The notes under the pieces: generated by a model
The model's database searches: none
What the model was told of the DNA's origin: nothing
Seen by the model: the letters and a program-made list of their open reading frames with translations, nothing else
Source of the DNA: Selenomonas sp.
GTDB taxonomy: Bacteria > Bacillota > Negativicutes > Selenomonadales > Selenomonadaceae
Reading direction: 5' to 3'
Length of the DNA: 7,368 bases
NCBI GenBank assembly: GCA_003518745.1
Contig: DOYB01000010.1
Coordinates: forward strand, 1-7,368
Shown: one piece after another, positions 1-5,292 of the stretch
Numbering within the stretch: position 1 is the first letter of the stretch
Layout: the number at the start of each line of letters is the position of its first letter
Position numbers and translations under genes: made by a program

Positions 1-217
1 ACAGAGATTCATGGATTCACTGATCAGTATCTATCATATGGACATGGAACTGACGAATCTCACAATCAGTGCCGGCATTGCCCGTCTGGAGGACATATCC
101 CAACCCTTTGATATTCTCATGCAGCAGAGTGATGCCGCGCTGTACAGGGCAAAACAGGAGGGACGCTCCTGCTATGTGGTTTACGAAAAGGGAATGAAAT
201 TAGAAGATAATGGATAA
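1..217 (+). CDS. GGDEF-domain protein (diguanylate cyclase), C-terminal end, 5' truncated by window edge
   Basis: The reading frame is open from base 2 to the TAA at 215-217, so the start lies outside the window; the ATG at 11 is an internal methionine. The visible 71 residues match the last third of a GGDEF domain. A TISAGIA strand corresponds to the usual 'vTiSiGvA', and the SDAALYRAKQEGRS segment is the family's characteristic 'AD.ALYrAKq.GRn' ending. About 15 residues follow, so GGDEF is the C-terminal domain. GGDEF enzymes condense two GTP into the second messenger c-di-GMP. The GG(D/E)EF active-site loop and any sensor domain are upstream and unseen, so catalytic competence cannot be judged. 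The next gene starts 15 nt downstream, suggesting cotranscription. The GGDEF family call is firm; an active cyclase is inference. Confidence 0.85.
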   Translation, partial: QRFMDSLISIYHMDMELTNLTISAGIARLEDISQPFDILMQQSDAALYRAKQEGRSCYVVYEKGMKLEDNG

Positions 218-232
218 TGAACAGGAAGGTGT

Positions 233-646
233 GTGGATAGATTGAAATGCCAGAACTGTGGGCAGGAAATGGGAGAGGCATTCCAATGCAGTTTCTGCGG
301 CTATGGGACTCAGGAGCCGCAGGTAAGAGAAATGTCCAGCTCTGAAAGATTGAGCTATCAAGGGGAAACCATAGATGAGGACGGAAGTATAAGCGGTGAT
401 GACGGAAACCTATTCCGTAATAATCGCGGGGGAAGGCACAGATTCTATGTCAAGGGAATACAGTTGGGGCATTCCTCCACATGGGCAGACAAGCTGCTGA
501 ATAATTATTGGCTGTCAAGGCTGGCCATCGGGCTTGTGGTAGCGGGAATAGTAACCGTATTGATTTTTGTTGCCCTTCCCATAGCGTTGATGCTTGCGAC
601 TGTAGGTATAGTGGCTTGGGTTCTGATGAGCTTTGTTCGTAGATGA
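233..646 (+). CDS. Small zinc-ribbon membrane protein, function unknown
   Basis: A 137-residue protein with three visible parts. The N-terminus carries a rubredoxin/zinc-ribbon knuckle pair, C6-x2-C9 and C19-x2-C22, each followed by Gly. Residues about 25-90 are polar, rich in Ser, Gly and Asp/Glu, and probably flexible. Residues about 97-134 are strongly hydrophobic, long enough for two membrane passes split near P116, and end in a short basic FVRR tail. This suggests a zinc-binding cytoplasmic head tethered to the membrane by a hairpin anchor. I do not recognise a named family. The start is uncertain: the GTG at 233 sits only 3 nt after an AGGAAGG (223-229), and a TTG at 242 is the alternative; both keep the cysteines. 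It lies between the GGDEF gene (15 nt upstream) and tgt (30 nt downstream), so it is probably in the same operon. Confidence 0.75.
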   Translation: MDRLKCQNCGQEMGEAFQCSFCGYGTQEPQVREMSSSERLSYQGETIDEDGSISGDDGNLFRNNRGGRHRFYVKGIQLGHSSTWADKLLNNYWLSRLAIGLVVAGIVTVLIFVALPIALMLATVGIVAWVLMSFVRR

Positions 647-663
647 AATAGGATTCGGTTATC

Positions 664-670
664 AAGGAGG
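664..670 (+). promoter_or_regulatory. Shine-Dalgarno site of tgt
   Basis: AAGGAGG lies 6 nt before the ATG at 677. It selects this start over the overlapping out-of-frame ATG at 672. Confidence 0.85.
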
Positions 671-676
671 AATGGT

Positions 677-1792
677 ATGGCTGCGATTACATATGAATTG
701 GTACATCAGGACGCTGTAACGGGAGCCAGGGCAGGCATCCTGCATACGCCACACGGCAGCTTTCCCACACCTATATTTATGCCGGTAGGCACTCAGGCAA
801 CGGTGAAGGGGGTTTCACCGGATGAGTTAAAGGAGCTTGGAGCAAATATTATTCTTGGCAACACCTACCACCTTTTTCTGCGTCCGGGAATCGAGCTCAT
901 GCGTGAAGTTGGGGGACTTCACAAATTCATGCATTGGGACAGGGGAATCCTTACGGACAGCGGCGGATTTCAGGTTTTTAGCCTGGGTGAGTTACGCAAG
1001 ATATCCGAAGAAGGGGTGACCTTCCGCTCACATTTGGATGGTTCCAAGAAGTTCCTGTCCCCCGAAATCTCCATGGAGGTTCAGATGGCTCTGGGCTCTG
1101 ATATTGTCATGGCCTTTGATGAATGCGTGCCATATCCGGCTGACTATGACTATGCAAAACGGTCCACAGAGCGTACCCACCGTTGGGCTGAGCGCTGTAA
1201 GGCATCAATGACCAGTCCGCATCAAGGGCTTTTTGGTATTGCTCAGGGTGGGATGTACAAGGAACTTAGGGAAGAAAGTGCCAAGGTACTAACGGATATG
1301 GACTTTCCGGGATATGCTGTGGGGGGACTCAGCGTAGGGGAGCCCAAGGAGCTCATGTACGAAATGCTCGCCTACTCAACAGAGCATCTTCCCAAGGACA
1401 AGGCCAGATACCTGATGGGGGTCGGGACTCCGGATTATCTGGTGGAGGGAGTTCTGAGAGGAATCGATATGTTTGACTGCGTTTTCCCCACACGGGTCGC
1501 GAGAAACGGCATGGCCATGACCCGCACAGGCAGGCTTGTAATGAAGAATTCAGCCTTTACCCATGACCATGAACCACTGGAAAAGGGGTGTGGGTGCTAC
1601 GCCTGCAGGAACGGTTACACCAGGTCATACATACGCCATCTGGTGCGGGCTGACGAAATCTTTGGGATGCGGCTGCTTACGCTCCATAATCTTTACTTCC
1701 TGCAAAGCTTTATGAGAGATGTGCGTCAGGCGATATTAGAGGACCGTTTTTCCGCGTTTCGTACTGATTTCCATGAAAACTTTAGAAGATAA
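677..1792 (+). CDS. tgt: Queuine/preQ1 tRNA-ribosyltransferase (tRNA-guanine transglycosylase)
   Basis: A cytoplasmic enzyme that exchanges guanine-34 in the GUN anticodons of tRNA-Asp, -Asn, -His and -Tyr for preQ1, a committed step toward queuosine. The 371-residue length is normal for bacterial Tgt. Visible hallmarks are the DSGGFQVFSL segment with the conserved Asp at 94, the SDIVMAFDEC substrate-binding segment (D148), GIAQGG at 187-192 and VGGLSVGEP at 215-223. The nucleophile region MFDCVFPTR has D267. The structural zinc site is C305-x-C307-x2-C310 plus H337. All key residues are present, so the enzyme should be active and bacterial-type. A good Shine-Dalgarno site 6 nt upstream supports the ATG. 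No queA or yajC, common tgt neighbours, is adjacent here; upstream are a zinc-ribbon membrane protein and a GGDEF gene. No promoter is evident in the 30-nt gap, so expression from upstream is likely. Confidence 0.98.
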   Translation: MAAITYELVHQDAVTGARAGILHTPHGSFPTPIFMPVGTQATVKGVSPDELKELGANIILGNTYHLFLRPGIELMREVGGLHKFMHWDRGILTDSGGFQVFSLGELRKISEEGVTFRSHLDGSKKFLSPEISMEVQMALGSDIVMAFDECVPYPADYDYAKRSTERTHRWAERCKASMTSPHQGLFGIAQGGMYKELREESAKVLTDMDFPGYAVGGLSVGEPKELMYEMLAYSTEHLPKDKARYLMGVGTPDYLVEGVLRGIDMFDCVFPTRVARNGMAMTRTGRLVMKNSAFTHDHEPLEKGCGCYACRNGYTRSYIRHLVRADEIFGMRLLTLHNLYFLQSFMRDVRQAILEDRFSAFRTDFHENFRR

Positions 1793-1843
1793 GGCAAAAG
1801 TTTGACTTTTTTTGGCATACAGGCTGTTTTTTTCATATTTCCC

Positions 1844-1872
1844 TTGATTTTTCCTAGGTTTTTTGGTACATT
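1844..1872 (+). promoter_or_regulatory. Predicted sigma-70/SigA-type promoter of the HU gene
   Basis: A -35 box TTGATT (1844-1849) and a -10 box TACATT (1867-1872) are separated by exactly 17 nt. The -10 is preceded by TGG (1864-1866), matching the extended -10 element TGn. The predicted start is near 1879, giving a leader of about 60 nt. Upstream T-tracts from 1807 on could act as an UP-like or curved element. The call rests on consensus matching only. Confidence 0.6.
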
Positions 1873-1882
1873 CTTTGAGGTG

Positions 1883-1912
1883 GACAGATTCTTTAGAAAG
1901 TGAAGTTCTGTC
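1883..1912 (+). promoter_or_regulatory. Candidate hairpin in the HU mRNA leader
   Basis: GACAGA (1883-1888) is the exact reverse complement of TCTGTC (1907-1912). The stem can extend inward with TTC (1889-1891) against GAA (1902-1904), leaving a 2-nt bulge (1905-1906) and a 10-nt loop. It would begin a few bases after the predicted transcription start and end 11 nt before the Shine-Dalgarno site, without covering it. A 5' stabilising hairpin or a protein-binding site is possible; with only 9 pairs it could also be chance. Confidence 0.35.
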
Positions 1913-1923
1913 GCAATAATATC

Positions 1924-1931
1924 AAAGGAGG
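1924..1931 (+). promoter_or_regulatory. Shine-Dalgarno site that fixes the HU GTG start
   Basis: AAAGGAGG lies 7 nt before the GTG at 1939. The frame is open further upstream to a GTG at 1900, but that would add 13 residues absent from HU proteins and would place this ribosome-binding site inside the gene. Confidence 0.85.
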
Positions 1932-1938
1932 CTACATT

Positions 1939-2214
1939 GTGAACAAGACGGAATTGGTAGCTAATGTTGCAGAGAAATCTGGATTGACAAAGAAGGATGC
2001 GGAGAAGGCAGTTAACGCCATTTTTGCCAGCATTGAGCAGGCTTTGGTTGAGGGTGACAAGGTCCAGATGATTGGCTTTGGTACCTTTGAGGTTAAGGCA
2101 CGTCCGGCTCGTAAGGGACGTAATCCTCAGACTGGGAAAGAAATTGATATTCCTGCTTCCAAGAATCCTTCCTTCAAGGCCGGCAAGGCTCTGAAGGATG
2201 CCGTAAACGCTTAA
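1939..2214 (+). CDS. hup: HU-family nucleoid-associated DNA-binding protein
   Basis: A 91-residue protein of the usual HU length, with a GTG start chosen by the AAAGGAGG at 1924-1931. The N-terminal helices begin NKTELV, and the middle has the GFGTFEVK beta turn (46-53). The arm segment RNPQTGKEI (61-69) holds P63, the proline that in HU/IHF proteins intercalates into the minor groove to bend DNA. The C-terminus PSFKAGKALKDAV is also typical. HU binds and bends DNA with little sequence specificity as a homo- or heterodimer and compacts the nucleoid. The homodimer-type sequence resembles Firmicutes HU rather than IHF. The gene is probably monocistronic: it has its own promoter (1844-1872) and a strong terminator (2268-2295). 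In many Firmicutes an HU gene lies near the divIC block with an S4-domain gene between; here other genes fill that gap. Confidence 0.97.
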   Translation: MNKTELVANVAEKSGLTKKDAEKAVNAIFASIEQALVEGDKVQMIGFGTFEVKARPARKGRNPQTGKEIDIPASKNPSFKAGKALKDAVNA

Positions 2215-2267
2215 GGGAACACTGGTTGATTCCTTATTCTGGATTTATCTGGTAAGCACGGAGAACG

Positions 2268-2295
2268 GCTGGGTTCTATGAACCCAGCTTTTTTT
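2268..2295 (+). terminator. Strong Rho-independent terminator after the HU gene
   Basis: A perfect 8-bp GC-containing stem, GCTGGGTT (2268-2275) with AACCCAGC (2281-2288), closes a 5-nt loop. Seven consecutive T (2289-2295) follow directly. It ends 25 nt before the next start codon. Confidence 0.9.
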
Positions 2296-2320
2296 CTATC
2301 CCGGGAGAAAAGAGGCATGC

Positions 2321-3082
2321 ATGGAAGAGAGAAGAATTGCCCTTATCACAGGAGGAACCTCGGGCATTGGTCTCGCTGCCGCAAAGCTCTTGATGGAGCA
2401 GGGCTGCGGGACGGTGTTGATGGGACGTTCAGCTCGGCGTGGAGAAGCCGCGCTGAAGGAGCTTCGTGAAAAACATGGCAGGGATGAAGCCATATATCTT
2501 CAGGGCGATGTGACGCAGGTGGAGGATTGCCGCAGAATCGTGGGAAAAACGGTGGAGACATTTGGCAGACTGGACGTCTTGGTGAATTCAGCGGGAATTT
2601 ATCAGGAGGGGGCTATTGAGGACACCACTGAGGAAATGTTTCACCGGGTAATGGACGTGAACCTGAAGGGAACCTATTTCATGTGTCAGAGCGCTGTGGC
2701 GGAGCTTAAACGCCATCCCGGCAGCAGCATTGTCAATGTTTCCTCTGATGCGGGTGTGAAGGGAAATTATTATTGCAGCCTGTATTGCGCCTCAAAGGGA
2801 GCCGTCACTATATTCACCAAAGCCCTGGCATTGGAGCTGGCAGGAGCCTCCGTACGGGTGAATTGCGTGTGTCCGGGCGATATAATGACTCCCATGACGG
2901 AGCGCCAACTGGAAGGCACGTATTCGAGGCAGGAAACCTTGAAATCTATGGAATCCGTATATCCTGTTGGGCGGATAGGGACAGCGGAGGAGGCGGCAGA
3001 GGTAATAGCGTTTCTTGCGTCTCCCAGGGCGTCCTTTGTAACGGGCGCCGTCTGGAGTGTGGATGGAGGATTAACGGCTTAG
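2321..3082 (+). CDS. Short-chain dehydrogenase/reductase (classical SDR, FabG-like), substrate unknown
   Basis: A 253-residue classical SDR of standard length with a complete NAD(P)-binding Rossmann fold. The cofactor motif is TGGTSGIG (10-17), followed by the acidic GDV (D63) that contacts adenine. The NNAG motif appears as NSAG (89-92), a tolerated variation. The catalytic tetrad is intact: N114 in VNLKG, S142, Y155 and K159 in Y-x3-K. The cofactor-side segment CPGDIMTPM (184-192) and the C-terminal VDGGLTA are also family features. Substrates of such enzymes range from 3-oxoacyl-ACP to sugars and steroids, and sequence alone does not choose. ATG 2321 has an AGAGG 5 nt upstream. The GT28 glycosyltransferase starts 45 nt downstream, so the two are likely cotranscribed. 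A functional link, such as lipid or sugar precursor reduction, is only inference. Confidence 0.93.
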   Translation: MEERRIALITGGTSGIGLAAAKLLMEQGCGTVLMGRSARRGEAALKELREKHGRDEAIYLQGDVTQVEDCRRIVGKTVETFGRLDVLVNSAGIYQEGAIEDTTEEMFHRVMDVNLKGTYFMCQSAVAELKRHPGSSIVNVSSDAGVKGNYYCSLYCASKGAVTIFTKALALELAGASVRVNCVCPGDIMTPMTERQLEGTYSRQETLKSMESVYPVGRIGTAEEAAEVIAFLASPRASFVTGAVWSVDGGLTA

Positions 3083-3110
3083 GCTTTGCGAGATATTTTA
3101 TGACTATATG

Positions 3111-3119
3111 GGAGGGAGG
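3111..3119 (+). promoter_or_regulatory. Shine-Dalgarno site selecting the glycosyltransferase start
   Basis: GGAGGGAGG lies 8 nt before the ATG at 3128. An in-frame GTG at 3119 overlaps the site itself and is therefore an unlikely start. Confidence 0.75.
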
Positions 3120-3127
3120 TGAGCCCC

Positions 3128-4246
3128 ATGAAGAAAAGGACGATTCTTATACTTTCAGCGTCCATTGGCGCGGGACATATAAAGGCGGCGGAAGCGATAC
3201 GGGATGAATTGGCGGCTCAGTTTCCGGAGGACCGCATAAAGATGCTGGACTTTATGGACCGGAGGATTTCCCTGTTCCATTGGATGCTGAAAAAGCTGTA
3301 TTTGTTTATGCTGGATTTCGTCCCTAATCTATACGATGTTTTTTATCATGTTTCCGGAGGCTCATCCGGGGGCACCTTTGCCCGGCAGATGGCGGCGGTG
3401 GCTATGTATCTGCCCATGGCAAGGCTGTTGGAGCACCATAAGCCTGACCTTCTCGTATGCACCCATCCGTTTCCAGAGGGGGCGGCGGCGCTGTGGAAGC
3501 GTTTCCATGATGAGAAGCTGTGCTTGGCGGCAGTGCTGACTGATTACTCCCTCCATCAGATATGGATATATCGCCATGTGGATATTTTCTTCACGGCTAC
3601 TGAGGAAATGCGGAAAGGCCTTTTGAATATGGGGTTTCCGGAGGCTTCGGTGCATGCCTGCGGAATACCCATCGCTTCCACTGCCGCGGGTGGCGTGAGT
3701 AAAGCCGAAATCAGGCGTTCCATGGATATTCCCGCGGAAAATCGAGTCCTGCTGCTTATGGGAGGTGGTCTCGGCCTTGGGGGAATTGAAGCTACATTGG
3801 ACGAATTGGAGAAGCTGGGGCAAAAGCTGACCATACTCGTTGTAACAGGGCAGAATAGAAAGCTGATGTCACGGATTCAAGCCCGTAAGGATGCCTCACG
3901 TCATGAGCTGAGGGTTTGGGGCTATACCCAGGAGATTCCCAAACTCATGAGGGTCTCTGACATGCTCATAACCAAGCCGGGAGCCTTGACCATAAGCGAG
4001 GCTTTTTCCGTGGGGCTGCCGATGCTGCTGCACGAACCTATTCCGGGGCCTGAGACAGAGAACGCCATATATGCGGAAAGCAGGGGAGCCGCGGTGTGGG
4101 TTCATCGAGGAGATTCACCCGCAAGGATCCTTAAGCAGATACTGGAAACTCCGGGACGCTTGGAAAGCATGAGCCAGTGCGCGGCAGAATGCGGAAGACC
4201 GGAGGCGGTCAAGGATATTGTCCATCATCTTGGATATGATAATTGA
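3128..4246 (+). CDS. GT28 glycosyltransferase of the MGDG synthase / UgtP (diacylglycerol glycosyltransferase) family
   Basis: A 372-residue, two-domain GT-B fold protein. The N-terminal domain opens with the family signature SASIGAGHIKAA (GAGH at 14-17) and has an amphipathic, aromatic-rich segment (about 50-75) of the type that docks on membranes. It also has the CTHPFPEG (111-118) and VLTDYSLHQIW (136-146) motifs. The C-terminal nucleotide-sugar-binding domain (about 205-365) shows the glycine-rich MGGGLGLGG loop (211-219), WGYTQEIPKLM and the TKPGALTISEA motif (282-292). An acidic PGPETEN segment (307-313) follows. Relatives transfer glucose or galactose from a UDP-sugar to diacylglycerol at the cytoplasmic membrane face; MurG is a more distant cousin. 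Sugar, acceptor and processivity cannot be read from sequence. It follows the SDR gene by 45 nt and ends before a terminator-like hairpin at 4269-4308. Confidence 0.9.
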   Translation: MKKRTILILSASIGAGHIKAAEAIRDELAAQFPEDRIKMLDFMDRRISLFHWMLKKLYLFMLDFVPNLYDVFYHVSGGSSGGTFARQMAAVAMYLPMARLLEHHKPDLLVCTHPFPEGAAALWKRFHDEKLCLAAVLTDYSLHQIWIYRHVDIFFTATEEMRKGLLNMGFPEASVHACGIPIASTAAGGVSKAEIRRSMDIPAENRVLLLMGGGLGLGGIEATLDELEKLGQKLTILVVTGQNRKLMSRIQARKDASRHELRVWGYTQEIPKLMRVSDMLITKPGALTISEAFSVGLPMLLHEPIPGPETENAIYAESRGAAVWVHRGDSPARILKQILETPGRLESMSQCAAECGRPEAVKDIVHHLGYDN

Positions 4247-4268
4247 ATATTGAAAACTTTTCGTGTCA

Positions 4269-4308
4269 AACCTGCCGAAATTTTCTTTCGTTAGCAGAAG
4301 GGTTTTTT
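4269..4308 (+). terminator. Imperfect terminator-like hairpin after the glycosyltransferase gene
   Basis: A nested inverted repeat: AACC (4269-4272) with GGTT (4301-4304), TGC (4273-4275) with GCA (4294-4296), and CGAAA (4276-4280) with TTTCG (4286-4290). The loop is TTTTC. The 3' side has two bulges (4291-4293 and 4297-4300), and a T-run continues after the stem. The bulges make it weaker than the HU terminator. The rest of the 136-nt gap before the next gene shows no confident promoter; TTGAAT (4318-4323) and GATTAT (4343-4348) are 19 nt apart and poor. Confidence 0.45.
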
Positions 4309-4382
4309 CTCTTTGTATTGAATTATTGTATGAGTAAGCCTTGGATTATGGATGCTTGACTACGCAGGTTGTGGTGATTGAC

Positions 4383-4856
4383 ATGACAGTTATGAAATTG
4401 GCTCTGAACGAACAAAATAGGTTTCTGTGCCCAAAATGCAGCCGTGAGCTTGTCTATCAAGCAGGCGGTGCCGTTTCAATCGTGAACGGCAGGGTTGACA
4501 TGAGCTCTACCAAACCCAAATATGAGTGTGGCCATTGCGGTGTTTATTACCAGGAACTGCTTAATTCGGGGTATTACGATGAGTACCCCATGCCTAAGCC
4601 GGTTCAGGCGAAGCCCGTCAAGCGTATTATCGCGACAGGTGATATTCCGCCCACACAGCTTAAGCGGGAGGCTGATGGCAAGTGCACGTGCCCCAGGTGC
4701 GGTGAGCGCATGGACTTCGTTGAGGGTCAGCCCGTTCGCATAGTAAATGGGAAACCTGATATGGAGAATGTCATGGATCATTTTCGTTGTCCATACTGTA
4801 GCTCTGTTTACCGTCGAATTGCCACGACGGACTATTTCCAGTGGTCTGAGAAGTAG
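4383..4856 (+). CDS. Double zinc-ribbon protein with tandem internal duplication, function unknown
   Basis: I do not recognise a named family. From ATG 4383 the product is 157 residues, polar, with no signal peptide or membrane segment, so probably cytoplasmic. It consists of two copies of one module joined by a proline/lysine-rich linker (about 69-100). Each module has two CxxC knuckles: C16/C19 with C49/C52, then C103/C106 with C136/C139. The 30-residue spacing is identical in both copies, and every Cys is offset by exactly 87. Between the knuckles each copy carries the same strand, SIVNGRVDM (32-40) and RIVNGKPDM (119-127), and each ends in an aromatic pair (Y64-Y65, Y151-F152). Two four-Cys zinc sites are expected. 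ATG 4383 is chosen because GGTGAT (4373-4378) can pair with the anti-SD; the frame is open from TTG 4341, and ATG 4392 is also possible. It stands alone between a terminator-like hairpin and the divIC promoter. Confidence 0.8.
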   Translation: MTVMKLALNEQNRFLCPKCSRELVYQAGGAVSIVNGRVDMSSTKPKYECGHCGVYYQELLNSGYYDEYPMPKPVQAKPVKRIIATGDIPPTQLKREADGKCTCPRCGERMDFVEGQPVRIVNGKPDMENVMDHFRCPYCSSVYRRIATTDYFQWSEK

Positions 4857-4888
4857 CTGACGTATATCTGAAAATAGTCTGTAAACAG

Positions 4889-4917
4889 TTGCGAAAAAGG
4901 GAAAATGCCTGTATTAT
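4889..4917 (+). promoter_or_regulatory. Predicted sigma-70/SigA-type promoter of the divIC-S1 unit
   Basis: TTGCGA (4889-4894) and TATTAT (4912-4917) are separated by 17 nt; the -10 matches consensus at 5 of 6 positions. The predicted start is around 4924, giving a leader of about 30 nt to the GTG at 4955. Confidence 0.65.
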
Positions 4918-4926
4918 ATATAGGCA
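4906..4926 (+). promoter_or_regulatory. Palindrome over the -10 box of the divIC promoter (possible operator)
   Basis: TGCCT (4906-4910) and AGGCA (4922-4926) are exact reverse complements. They flank TAT/ATA inner arms (4912-4914 and 4918-4920), with one non-Watson-Crick pair between. The symmetry centre lies inside the -10 region, and the right arm reaches the predicted transcription start. That is a position where a dimeric repressor would block RNA polymerase. No known regulator is assigned; the A/T-rich inner arms are partly the -10 box itself. Confidence 0.35.
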
Positions 4927-4940
4927 GATTTGGACATTCG

Positions 4941-4946
4941 AGGAGG
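4941..4946 (+). promoter_or_regulatory. Shine-Dalgarno site selecting the divIC GTG start
   Basis: AGGAGG, extended by TGAT to a near-complete anti-SD complement, lies 8 nt before GTG 4955. The in-frame GTG 4946 and ATG 4949 overlap or abut this site and are too close to be used; the ATG at 4953 meets TGA at once. Confidence 0.8.
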
Positions 4947-4954
4947 TGATGCAT

Positions 4955-5245
4955 GTGAAGGGAGCTAAGAGACTCAAGATAGGCTTCAGTTGGTTTTGGC
5001 TGTTGTTTGCCTTTATCATATTGTATTTTTCCTCCGTCCTTATTTCCCAGCAAATGCATCTGAATCAGGTGGGGCAGAACCAGCTTGCCGCGGAGAGAAG
5101 GTTGGAGGTTGCCCAACGTGAGAATGAGCGCCTTAAACAGGAGGTTGCCGACCTGAACGACCTTTCGCATATAGAGAGAATAGCAAGGGAGGAATTGGGA
5201 CTGACAAAGCGTGGAGAGCTTCCCTACAGTGCGGGAAAGAAATAG
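4955..5245 (+). CDS. divIC: Septum formation initiator family protein (DivIC/FtsB)
   Basis: A 96-residue bitopic division protein. It has a short basic cytoplasmic N-terminus (residues 1-9, KGAKRLK), one transmembrane segment (about 11-30) and an extracytoplasmic coiled coil (about 35-70, rich in Gln, Glu and Leu). The family's C-terminal signature is present: IERIAREELGLTKRGELPY (73-91). DivIC/FtsB forms a complex with FtsL and DivIB/FtsQ that connects the early divisome to septal peptidoglycan synthesis by FtsW/FtsI. Length and topology are normal. Its own promoter lies at 4889-4917, and the S1-domain gene follows 47 nt later in the same direction, matching the divIC-yabR pairing of Firmicutes. 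In a diderm the name ftsB would be equally apt. Confidence 0.93.
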   Translation: MKGAKRLKIGFSWFWLLFAFIILYFSSVLISQQMHLNQVGQNQLAAERRLEVAQRENERLKQEVADLNDLSHIERIAREELGLTKRGELPYSAGKK

Positions 5246-5292
5246 GATGCGGGATGTTAGGTTTATAGTAATTTTGGGGAGGAAGAATCAAT

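Noticed and set aside
1796..1813. AAAAGT-TTG-ACTTTT mini-hairpin followed by T, as a tgt terminator
   Set aside because: The 6-bp stem has a single G-C pair and a 3-nt loop, so it is too weak to support. It lies inside the T-tract array.
1802..1830. TTGACT (1802-1807) as a better -35 box for the HU gene
   Set aside because: The hexamer is good, but no acceptable -10 lies 15-19 nt downstream; the 1844/1867 pair fits much better.
1793..1938. tRNA, riboswitch or small protein gene in the largest leader regions (1793-1938, 4247-4382)
   Set aside because: No cloverleaf, known riboswitch core or short frame with a ribosome-binding site could be seen.
5241..5269. TATAGT (5264-5269) as the -10 of a separate promoter for the S1 gene
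   Set aside because: There is no -35-like sequence at the right distance (AATAGG at 5241-5246), so cotranscription with divIC is simpler.
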